A stretch of DNA of 64,000 nucleotides from Narthecium ossifragum (Eukaryota > Streptophyta > Magnoliopsida > Dioscoreales > Nartheciaceae), in the NCBI GenBank assembly GCA_963920575.1, contig OY986966.1, positions 28,158,581 through 28,222,580 on the forward strand. Reading direction: 5' to 3'. How positions within the stretch are numbered: the first letter of the stretch is position 1; each line of letters begins with the position of its first letter. A program made the translations under genes and the position numbers. Of this stretch, positions 47,801 through 57,574 are shown piece after piece. The notes below the pieces were generated by a model that did no database searches, was not told the DNA's origin, and worked only from the letters and a program-made list of their open reading frames with translations.

Positions 47801-50800
47801 GCGCCGTGCTGGCAGCCTGCTGGCATGGTACTTGCCGCCCGCCCCCATGCCATTCTCGTTTTTCATCCTCCTCCTACTTCTTCTTGGCACGGTATTGGGG
47901 GGGGGGGGGGGGGGTTCGATGCTCGGGCGGCACACACAGTGCCTGACCGGCACAGAAATCCATGTATTTAGTTGTATCAGCAAATTCTCTCTACTTCGAT
48001 TCAAGAAACTTTCAAACATATGGGTTTTACTGCTCAAACCATGCTCATTTAAACAGGAGTTTCAAGTCCTGCACTGGAATTCTGAAAGCTACATCATCAA
48101 TGTCAACTAGACATGAAAGTTATGTTACCCATCTCAAACTGAGGCAATTCTATGGCCTTTGACTTGCAATGCATTTTATTGTGGATCAAAATCAGGTGAA
48201 AATGATGGTTGTGCTTGGGGAACTTGGTGGGAAAGATGAGTACTCCTTAGTTGAGGCTTTAAAGGAGGGAAAGATCAACAAACCTGTAGTTGCTTGGGTC
48301 AGTGGAACCTGTGCGCGCCTTTTCAAGTCAGAAGTGCAATTTGGCCATGCTGTAAGTTGCATTCAAAAATTATTTTTTCTTTATATGATGATTTATCAGA
48401 ATCTCTGTCTTTATTGTCAGAACTATCATGTTACATGGTTACTCTTTTCTTAAATGTGCTGCATGGTCAAACTAGGGTGCTAAAAGTGGAGGTGAATTGG
48501 AATCAGCACAAGCGAAAAATCAGGCATTGAGAGAAGCAGGAGCAGTCGTCCCTACTTCCTATGAAGCATTCGAGGATGCAATTAAAGAAACTTTCCAACA
48601 ACTTGTATGCTCTTATTGTGCTTTTTATATTTGTTAACACTAAAGACATTATCTTGTATAGTTGAAATAAAAATATCCAGCACATGTGACCTTGGTATTG
48701 TGTCTCGCTAACATTTCAGGTTGAAGAAGGGAAAACCACCCCTGTATCTGAAGTTAAACCTCCTCAAATTCCCGAGGATCTTAGCATTGCAATTAAGAGT
48801 GGGAAGGTTCGGGCTCCAACGCATATCATTTCCACCATATCTGATGACAGAGGTTCGGTGAATAATTATCATATCTTCACTTAGCAAGCAATCCGCTATC
48901 ATTGTATTGCAATTTTCCTAAAGCACCTACCTTTTTTTTTTCTTTTTGCTTGCAGGTGAAGAACCATGTTATGCTGGTGTGCCAATGTCAACTATTGTTG
49001 AACGGGGTTATGGTGTGGGTGATGTTATCTGTTTATTGTGGTTCAAGCGTAGTCTTCCCCGCTATTGTACACACTTCATTGAGGTGGGAATGGTTTTTTA
49101 TGACTTATTTTTTAAAAAAGTTGTATTTTCTAAACAAGACAAGCTGTTGGATTTTGAATTTGAATTGCATTGTTCACATTATCTACTGCCAAAAGATATT
49201 CCTGCTCTTAGAAGCATTTTATGCTATTTCTAGGTGATGTATTATGCATCTTTATCCCATATATACGCCTCACCAGAACATGTGGTATTTGTCAGATCTG
49301 CGTTATGTTGTGTGCTGATCATGGTCCTTGTGTCTCTGGTGCTCATAACACCATAGTTACCGCGAGGGCCGGAAAGGATCTAGTTTCCAGCCTTGTTTCA
49401 GGTAAACTTGAGAATCATTTGATGTCCGCATCTCTTAAAATTCTTTGTTTTGTTGTTTTGAATGTGATTAAATTGGGATCAGATTGTTAATTAAATGAGG
49501 TTCTCAATAGGCCTGCTAACAATTGGTCCACGATTTGGTGGTGCGATTGATGACGCTGCTCGGTACTTCAAGGATGCATGTGATAGGGTGAGTCAGCTTA
49601 ATAACTATCTCGATTGGTCTCCGTACCACTCTAAGCTTTCTCAAATATTCTAGAACGTAATCATTAGCATGCCAAATGAAACATGCTGACCATTCTTTTT
49701 TCCAGGGCTTGACTCCTTATGAGTTTGTTGAAAGCATGAAAAAGAAGGGAATCCGGGTTCCAGGAATTGGCCACAGGTATGGATGTGTCTGATCACCTAA
49801 AAGTATTAAATTTGAGATCTTGAAGATTGATCCATATCATATTAGAGATCCAGTCGATCCCTCCTGGCACTGTCAATGGAATAAAGAAATATTTGGTTGA
49901 CATGAAACTAAAATAAATTAGCATGTCAGCAGCTATCGGATATTCACTCTTTTTCACTTTCTAATGCTTAATTTATGGTCATCGTAAATTCTTTCTTGCA
50001 TTTAAGCTGGCAGGACTTTACTTGCCAATTCTCTCGAGTACATGTCATTTGTTAACTTCTCTGCCATTCACATCCTTTTGTTTTTGCCCCTTGCCCTTTG
50101 GGCATTACATTTTGAAGTCTTCCTATTGAGTTATTGTATGAAATATGAACCCTGTTTTGCTTTCCTAATTGGTTTTAAAAAGAGAAAGCTAGGGCTTTAA
50201 AGTGTTACCTCTGTTTGGAATATCACTAGTCTTCACCATGGTGAGCTTATAATTGAGAACTCGTGGCAGATTTTAAGTAGTAACCCTGAAGCGGTCATGC
50301 CGTGTAACTGTTTGCCATAGCAAAAGCTCATATATGAGGATAGAGGTCCTACCATCTTGGTTAGCTCACTTTATGAGTAACCATCAGTTCATTGGTTCAA
50401 CACCCCATGGGTGCATGGTTCCCTTTAAAAACTGGAAAAGCTCACACTAATTGAGAAGTCATGAATAATTTGAGCACTTGACCATGTGAGCTTATTACTG
50501 GAAGAGAGCTATGATCTAATTTTAGCTGCTAGTAGTGAATGACAAATGTAACATATGTGCCAACCTGCAATCCTAATGACCAAGGCTGTTTGTAGTAGGT
50601 TGCAAAATGTAACGTAAGCGCCAACCTACAATCCTATGAAGCATATGAATAAGGTTGTTGTTTCTCGTGGATTGTGCGCATGAATGCTCGATCACATATG
50701 GCATAAAACCACCCTAAAACATTTTCATGATCTTCTTAGATTTTGTTTGATTACTCTAAATTGTCCATTTAGATAATTGTTCTTTTTTGGTTTCAAAAGG

Positions 50801-51605
50801 ATCAAGAGTAGAGACAACAGAGATAAAAGAGTGGAGCTACTGCAGCAATATGCTCACACCCATTTCCCTGCTGTGAAGTACATGGCATACGCCGTCCAAG
50901 TTGAGACCTACACTCTGTCGAAGGCAAATAACTTGGTTCTCAATGTTGATGGAGCAATCGGTTCTCTTTTCTTGGATCTCCTGGCCGGTAGTGGAATGTT
51001 CAACAAGCAAGAGATTGATGAGATCGTTGAGATAGGATACTTGAATGGACTCTTTGTGCTTGCGAGGTCAATTGGTCTCATAGGGTGAGTACAGAACCCT
51101 AATCTTTTTTTTTCTTTGTACATTTCTTGCATCCATTCCTCCTGGTTGTCTACCCCTAGTTATCTGCTTACCGTATATTTAGTTCTAAAATCCAACATTC
51201 CATCCTATTTAGATGCAATCACATGATTATATTCCTGATTATTTGCCCTTCTGGTTTTACCTCATGTATAGTTGGTCTTTTAGCACAGCATCCGTGCCTG
51301 AAGAAAATAGTCTAATGTATTCGTGCCTAGTGGGTAAATTACTGTGACATCATCGCCCCATTGCTAGGCTGTTTGTCTGCATGCATAAAGCTCTAGCTCG
51401 TCAATGCCTGATGATCGTTCTTATTGTTGTTTCAGTTGATGTGTTCTCTGGCTATATGAATAGTTCAGTAAAATATAATAATATCTGGGGAAAATTCCTA
51501 ATCAGACTTTATCCATGTGGATTATGCAGGCATACCTTCGATCAAAAGAGATTGAAGCAGCCCCTCTACCGTCATCCATGGGAAGATGTGCTATACACCA
51601 AGTGA
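44839..51605 (+). CDS. ACLB: ATP-citrate lyase beta subunit (ATP-citrate synthase beta chain)
   Basis: Sixteen coding exons: 44839-44938, 45080-45182, 45451-45516, 45605-45728, 45965-46099, 47012-47072, 47165-47241, 48196-48351, 48476-48604, 48720-48852, 48956-49083, 49296-49401, 49511-49587, 49706-49776, 50800-51084 and 51530-51605. They total 1827 nt, i.e. 608 residues, the usual plant ACLB length. The protein starts MATGQLFS and ends [10 protein letters not shown]. The N-terminal half is succinyl-CoA-synthetase-alpha-like, with CoA-binding motifs and the phosphohistidine loop GHAGAKSGGE; the C-terminal half is citrate-synthase-like ([34 protein letters not shown]). With ACLA it forms the cytosolic A4B4 enzyme that turns citrate, CoA and ATP into acetyl-CoA and oxaloacetate, feeding fatty-acid elongation, isoprenoids and flavonoids. 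No mutation in recognised active-site motifs is seen. AATAAA at 51866-51871 may be the poly(A) signal. Confidence 0.98.
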
Positions 51606-53518
51606 TTAATTTTCAGCATGTTGTAACAGTCTATTTTTCAGCAAATTTTCGGCGATTCTTCATGGGGGCTTCATACTTGCATCCATCCTGCATAATTGCA
51701 AGGTGCCCGTTTTGGATCTTGAGGACCTTTAGAAAACTTCGTGATTTGGCCAACCATTATGTATTTGCTCTACTTTATTTACTTCACTGGTAGTAGTCAT
51801 GATTCTGATCGAGGACTTTTAGCTGTCCTCGAAGTGCGGTGCGGACTCCTTGCATAGAATAGTGAAATAAAAGAGGTTGGGTTGTGATCTGCTTGTCATC
51901 CATTGAACAGGTAGTGTGAGTGGATTATTAGTGATTGAGGTTACTCCTCTTGTGAGACGTGGATGTCTTCCGGAACTCTTCATATTGATTAGCAGGAAAA
52001 CCCTTGGCCTTTGTGTGTTACATGATATTAAAGTTACTGTGCTGTCGTTCTCAAATTTTTAAAATCCTCAAAACCCTGATCTGCCATAGATTGCAATCTC
52101 AACATGATCCATTGGTTGATATATATATATTTGTGGAAACGCGTGGCAATTCTAATTTGGCTTCTTTCGATTTATTGCAACCATCTTTGGACCCTATGGC
52201 TGTGTTTGTTTCATGAGGCCATAGATTGAATAGGATTAGTATTCCCTTTGCTTTAATATGGTTTCGTTTTTTTATTATCATACATGAGAAATTTTTTTGC
52301 TGTTTTGGACCCCAGTGATTGCTTTTGGCAATCCAGGCCCCCATCCTTGTCTTTTTGCACATACGGACCCTTTTATATTTTCTTTTCCACTTTTACCCCT
52401 TGTTGCAGCCGTGGCATGACACATAATGACGTGGTAATACATGCCCGTACAGGTCCATTTATATTAGTAAAATATTATTATTTTTAATACATATTATTCA
52501 AATAATATTTTTACCTGATGTTACTAATCATCGCAAGTGAGATATATTTATATTAATATTTTATTATAATAATATATTAATAGTATTATTTAATATACTA
52601 TATGCATGCAAATGTTTTTATGTGTAAAATTTTCATTCGTTCACAAACACGCACGTAATAAGTTACATACGTTAATAAAAAAGAATTACTCTCATAAAAA
52701 TATTTTTCAACACATGGTATATTAAATAATATTATTATAAATATATTATGATAATAAAAATATTAATACAAATAGAGCCGCATATGCTTAGGTGCCATGC
52801 CTCCAAATGCAACCTTATTTGTCGCTGCTTCCCAATGCAGAAGGAGAGAAGCTGATATCTATCTCTAAAAACAAGTGGTAGAAGATGGCGACACATCTCT
52901 CTCCCTTTGCATGCAGCCAAAAAACCTCGGCGTCGCGTACCTGAAACTAGGCCCACCCATCCATCCATCCATCCATGGTAACCCATGCTGCCTTCGTTTC
53001 AGGGCAAGACAGGTGAGCGAGTTCATTCTCGAAAATTTACATATATATATATATATTAGATGAGCCATCATGTCAGCTGGTATACAGGTGACCATCCACC
53101 CTCCACTACCTTTTATTATTATTATTCAGCTATCATGAACTCATATGTTTATACGTCACGTTATATATATATCCTTTTTCTCGTGGATCGCTCTCGCTAG
53201 CGTGCTTTGGATCAAAGCCCACGTGAAACCCATGTGAATCAGGTGATCATGCTCGCTTGGCGGCTTCCTGATGAATGATGAATGATGCTAGTAGGAGTGT
53301 TAATTGATTGCATGTGGTCCTTTTCACGTATAGATCGCTCTCGCTAGTGTGCTTTTGGAGTTGGAACAAAGCCCACGTGAAACCCATGTGAATCAGGTGA
53401 TCATGCTCGCTTGGCGGCTCCCTGATGAATGATGAATGATGCTAGCAGGAGAATTCGGTTGCTCTTTAGGCCCTATTGTTGACTTTTTGCACGTGAAGGC
53501 CCACTTGTTTTTTTTTTT
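51606..53518. other. ACLB 3' region and intergenic repeats
   Basis: No gene. The ACLB 3' untranslated region probably ends near 51900. An AT-rich stretch (52440-52780) resembles 57700-57880 on the far side of the MULE. Two direct copies of a segment of about 115 bp (53186-53297 and 53333-53451) share GATCGCTCTCGCTAG, GCCCACGTGAAACCCATGTG and CTTGGCGGCT-CCTGATGAAT. Confidence 0.5.
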
Positions 53519-54067
53519 TTTTTGCTAGGGTGCGGCTATCCGCACCACCATTTTTACTTAACACACTACATCAATTTTCATACCCAAAACACCCATTGAT
53601 TAAATGTCCAAAATAACCTTCTAAAACACAATACATCACAAAACCTAATCTATCATAATAATTATTTCTCAATACACCACAACACCACATCTTCTCCTAC
53701 CTCTAACCATCATTTTCACCTCTCAACCCACCTCCTCCAATTCCTAACCATCTCCTCCCTCCAAGCCCTAGATCTTCAACTTACTCACTCCCCCTCCATC
53801 CTAGATAGTTCTTCCCTACCCTCATCATATTCTATCTTCTTTCTTATCCTCCCAACACATTCACATTACACTCCAAACCATCTCCTCCAACCTTAGGTTT
53901 TCAACTCACACAAGCCCTCCCCATTATACATTGTCAATTCAAGGTGTGTTAGGTCGAAATGGATGGAAAAGACGAATGCTGGAGCGAAGGAGACGAGAAA
54001 AGGCCCTCAAAAAATGTACATTTCCTCTTCTTTTGTTTTTTTTGTCCTTCCCGGATCGCGTTTTGAT

Positions 54068-54258
54068 CGGTAGTCTCAGACCGACAGAAAACGTCATCGT
54101 ATCGGTATTTATCCACCGATACTTTGGCTTTATGTACCGGTAACATAGTACCGATTAGTATGCTATGTATACCGGTACGTATCCACCGAAACTATAGCGT
54201 TATATACCGGTAAAATGGTACCGAATAATACGTTAGTATACCGGTACCATGGTACCGA
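54068..54258. repeat. Left CGGTA/TACCG motif cluster of the MULE
   Basis: About a dozen occurrences of TACCG or CGGTA lie within 190 bp, several as the palindrome TATACCGGTA. They sit between the left terminal repeat and the transposase frame. A matching cluster lies on the other side (56743-56982). The density is far above that of neighbouring sequence. Confidence 0.8.
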
Positions 54259-54555
54259 TGTGAACACAGTGTTGGCTACCTGCCTTACTAACTCTTTGCT
54301 TACATTCAAGAGCATGTTTCTACTGATGCGAGCGGTGTAGGAGCTATAATTACTCACGACTACACCCTGGAATTCACGACCAATACGGTATGTTGTTTAA
54401 TCGCTATATCTTGTCGGATGACAACTAGGTCTAAAGTTCATTAACATAATTCTTATTGTTTGATTAACACAATTCTTATTGTTTGATTATAGATATTTCA
54501 AAGTCAACAAGCACTTGTCCAATGGGTACAGACAGTTGGGAGGTAGAATGGGCTG

Positions 54556-56109
54556 GTGATTGTGACAAAGAATTCAGAGGTCGGGGGGTGTGGTAGAAAG
54601 CCGAGGATTACCTTGGCATGTGAGCGTTGTGGAGAGTATCGGAAGACTATGAAGAAAGATGATAGCGGGAAGAAAAAATTTGCCAATCGAAGGAAAAAAT
54701 CCGTCGACTCCGGGACGAAAAAGTGTGGATGTCCTTTCAAGCTTCAGGGTGTAAAGCTTGTATCTGATGATGATTGGATGCTCAGAGTTATTTGCGGAGT
54801 CCACAATCACCCCCATGCGAATCACCTCGAGGGTCACTCGTTCGCCGGAAGATTATCTGCTGAACAAAATGATATGGTGGTTACGATGTCAGCAAACCTA
54901 GTGAAGCCATGGCAAATCCTGAACACTATAAAGCAACAAGATCCTGAAAACGTATCCTCCATGAAGACCATCTACAATGTACGCCAAAGGAATAGGGTGA
55001 TTGAAAAGGCTGGGAGATCAGAGATGCAGCAACTATTGAAGCATCTAAATGAGTTTGGATACGTTGAGTATCATACGGTTCGAGAAGACACAGACGCTGT
55101 GAGGGACGTATTCTGGGCACACCCTGTGTCTATTGATTTAGTCCATGCATTTCCCGAGGTGTTGATTATGGATTGCACCTACAAGACCAATAGATACCAA
55201 CTTCCACTGCTAGAGATTGTTGGCGTCACGTCGACGAGTATGACATTCGCCGCAGCTTTTGCCTACATGGAGTGTGAGAAGGAGGACAGGTACAAATGGG
55301 CTTTGAAAATATTAAGGACATTGCTGGAAGGATGCCCAATGCCACGCGTTGTGGTGACAGACAGAGAACTGGCTTTGATGAACGCTATCAGCTCGGTCTT
55401 TTCGGAGTCCAAAAGCATGCTATGTAGATGGCATATCCAAAAGAACGTAGAGCTCAGCTGCAAACACATTTTTGAAACTGCAGATAAAGCCGACTTGTTC
55501 ATGACAATGTGGAAATTGGTTGTAACTGCATCTTCCGAGGAGGAGTACAAGAAACACTTAGAGACACTAGAGACATCTTTTTGCGGTTACCCAGCAGCTT
55601 CTAAATATGTTCGGGAATCGTGGCTAGATGGCTTCAAAGAACTGTTCGTCAGTGCTTGGACTGACGAATATATGCATTTTGGCAATCACACTACAAACAG
55701 GGTAGAGAGTGCACATGCCAAGTTAAAGAGGCATCTTGGGGCATCCAGCTGCAGTTTTGACACATCGTGTGCTACTATTCACTCCATGCTTGAGCTGCAA
55801 CACTGTGATATCAAAGCCTCCTTCGAGAAGAGCAAATACATTGTGCATCATAGTTTTAAGCCAGCCATCTTCAAAGAGTTACGAGGCTTCATTTCAAAGA
55901 GTGCACTTTTAATAGTTCAAAAAGAATTAGAGAGAGCCAATGAGATCGGTGCGGATAAGTTCGTATGTGGTTGTACAGTCCGACGCACACATGGCTTGCC
56001 ATGTGCCCATGAGATCGCCAACTACAAGCTTGATTGCCGCCTCATACCCCTAGAATGCATACATCACCATTGGCGGAAGCTTGACTTGTCGGCTACACCA
56101 GCCAATTAA
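54556..56109 (+). CDS. MULE transposase (FAR1/MURA type), N-terminus interrupted by TAG
   Basis: An open frame of 517 codons. The first in-frame ATG is at 54649 (codon 32); before it the frame is open back to a TAG at 54544-54546. The order is a FAR1-type zinc-binding DNA-binding domain (about 20-75: ACERCGEY, CGCPFKL, VICGVHNHPH), MULE transposase core (LIMDCTYKTN with Asp206, VVTDREL with Asp269, CRWHIQKN, and a candidate Glu384 in NRVESAH) and a SWIM zinc finger (CGCTVRRTHGLPCAHEI, about residues 474-490). Upstream of the TAG the same frame continues with IFQSQQALVQWVQTVGR, the usual start of this domain, preceded by a good acceptor (GATTATAG) and a possible first exon ending near 54389. 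So the original gene probably had two exons and the TAG broke its beginning. Cut-and-paste transposition would be the role; activity is doubtful. Confidence 0.88.
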   Translation: MIVTKNSEVGGCGRKPRITLACERCGEYRKTMKKDDSGKKKFANRRKKSVDSGTKKCGCPFKLQGVKLVSDDDWMLRVICGVHNHPHANHLEGHSFAGRLSAEQNDMVVTMSANLVKPWQILNTIKQQDPENVSSMKTIYNVRQRNRVIEKAGRSEMQQLLKHLNEFGYVEYHTVREDTDAVRDVFWAHPVSIDLVHAFPEVLIMDCTYKTNRYQLPLLEIVGVTSTSMTFAAAFAYMECEKEDRYKWALKILRTLLEGCPMPRVVVTDRELALMNAISSVFSESKSMLCRWHIQKNVELSCKHIFETADKADLFMTMWKLVVTASSEEEYKKHLETLETSFCGYPAASKYVRESWLDGFKELFVSAWTDEYMHFGNHTTNRVESAHAKLKRHLGASSCSFDTSCATIHSMLELQHCDIKASFEKSKYIVHHSFKPAIFKELRGFISKSALLIVQKELERANEIGADKFVCGCTVRRTHGLPCAHEIANYKLDCRLIPLECIHHHWRKLDLSATPAN

Positions 56110-56160
56110 ATCCCAAAACTTAAGTGCCAAAATGCGCTAGAACGCTTGGAAAACGCATTT

Positions 56161-56699
56161 CTAGCTCTTGATGAATGCCGACACCAGGGCACTGCTGATA
56201 GTCTTGTAAGAACACTCCATCAGATTTGCTAGACTGGTGGCCTCCACGGCATTCTTAAAGTCTTGCCGTTCGATGCTGTCCCATTTCGTAGTGGACAACC
56301 CATGCGCATAAATTTTTAGTGGGCCATGCTCCTACATTGAGAAGAATGGGAAAAGTGAGCAGACTTTGATATAAACACGGCATGATATAAAAAAAAACTC
56401 AGCCTTTTTTTTACCGCTCCAGCTCATATCCGATATGCCACGTGTGTTTTGAACTCCGTCAAAACCGACCGGTCAACAGGCCCACCAGGGATGGGTGCCT
56501 AATCGTTAGACACCTCTTCCTCTTCACCAGGGCCAGCAACCATCAAGGCATCCTCTGGGATCTCCTCTGAAATCTCCTTAGGTACCGCTCTCCTCCTCCT
56601 AGCTGAGGCCGTCGGCCGGTCACCGCGGGCCGATGAAGATGTCGAGGGCGTCGAAGATGAAGAGGCTCCGGCGGGTGCTTTTCCCCTTGGACGAACCAT
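56161..56699 (-). CDS. Small spliced second frame of the MULE, convergent with the transposase
   Basis: Two minus-strand exons can be joined in phase: 56699-56514 (ATG to GAG|GTGTCT) and 56331-56161 (acceptor CAATGTAG, ending in TAG), giving about 118 residues. The first exon is a basic, Ser/Pro-rich leader (MVRPRGKAP...) followed by an acidic stretch; the second encodes EHGPLKIYAHGLSTTKWDSI and NLMECSYKTISSALVSAFIK. I do not recognise the product. The second exon faintly recalls the start of plant mobile-domain (PMD) proteins that MULEs often carry, but this is weak. It could equally be a truncated captured gene. No support for expression exists in the sequence alone. Confidence 0.35.
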
Positions 56700-56742
56700 T
56701 TAACTGTTTTGAAAAAGAAATGCAAAGATTAGTAGAGCATTT

Positions 56743-56982
56743 CGGTATCCATATACCGGCAATTAAGCGCTATTAACGGTACCTAAGTACCGGTAATAAA
56801 GCATACATATCGGTAGTAAGTTACCGATAGTGTAGAATATATATCGGTACATTGATACCGAACAAGCTCTTTTCCATACAGCAACAAACGTATTGATCGG
56901 TACCTATGTACCAATAAATAATCCTATCATATTGGTGACTATGTACCGATATGATAGTGAATCATTCGGTTGTCTTGTACCG
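56743..56982. repeat. Right CGGTA/TACCG motif cluster of the MULE
   Basis: About a dozen TACCG or CGGTA words within 240 bp, including TACCGGTA, ATCGGTAC and GTACCGAT. They form the counterpart of the cluster at 54068-54258 and lie between the minus-strand frame and the right terminal repeat. Confidence 0.8.
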
Positions 56983-57574
56983 ATTGATACGTATAAAACT
57001 GAAAGGTCGGAACCCATTGGAAAAATTTGAAAATCTTGAAAAAAAACGCATTCGGAGAACAATGCTGCAAAACCAATGCTATATATGCAAAGACAATGCA
57101 TTTCATGCAACAAGAAATGAAAAACTCACTTGTTGTGAAATCTCACTCAACGGTTCTCACTCGACGGACTCGACGGAGGTGTGGATAGCTCGCCGGCGAG
57201 GCTCTACCGGGGATGTAGGGAGGCTGGCAACGTTCGGAAGAGGGCGTTGGGAAGGTGGAGGGAGATCCTCGGGAGAGTGAAGAGAGGGAGAGACTTCGGT
57301 AGAAGAGGGAGGGAGGAAGTCTCGGTAGAAGGGGGGAAGAAGGTAGGGGCTGGAGTGGGGTGAGGGTAGTGTAGGTATTTTGGGTTTTGTTTGGGGTGGA
57401 GTGGGGTTGTTATTTGTGTGGTGTGGGGTTTTGAGGGTAGTTTAGGTAAGTAGATTTATTTTGTGTGGTGTGTTGAGTGAAACCTGGGGTTTTCAAACTT
57501 GGGTTGTGGTGTGTAGAGTAAATGTGGTGTGTTGAGTCGAAATTGTGGTGCGAATAGCCGCATCCTTTTTGCTA

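Larger units (their letters stand above)
53528..57565 (+). mobile_element. Mutator-like element (MULE), 4038 bp, with perfect 9-bp target duplication
   Basis: The left end starts GGGTGCGGCTATCCGCACCA; the right end, read inward, starts GGATGCGGCTATTCGCACCA. Similarity extends at least 45 bp (through ACTnAACACACnACAT) and then weakens. The nine bases TTTTTGCTA lie directly on both sides (53519-53527 and 57566-57574), the target duplication length expected of Mutator-like elements. Inside are a transposase reading frame on the plus strand (54556-56109), a small spliced frame on the minus strand (56699-56161), and clusters of CGGTA/TACCG motifs flanking the transposase. The exact duplication points to a fairly recent insertion. 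Confidence 0.92.
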
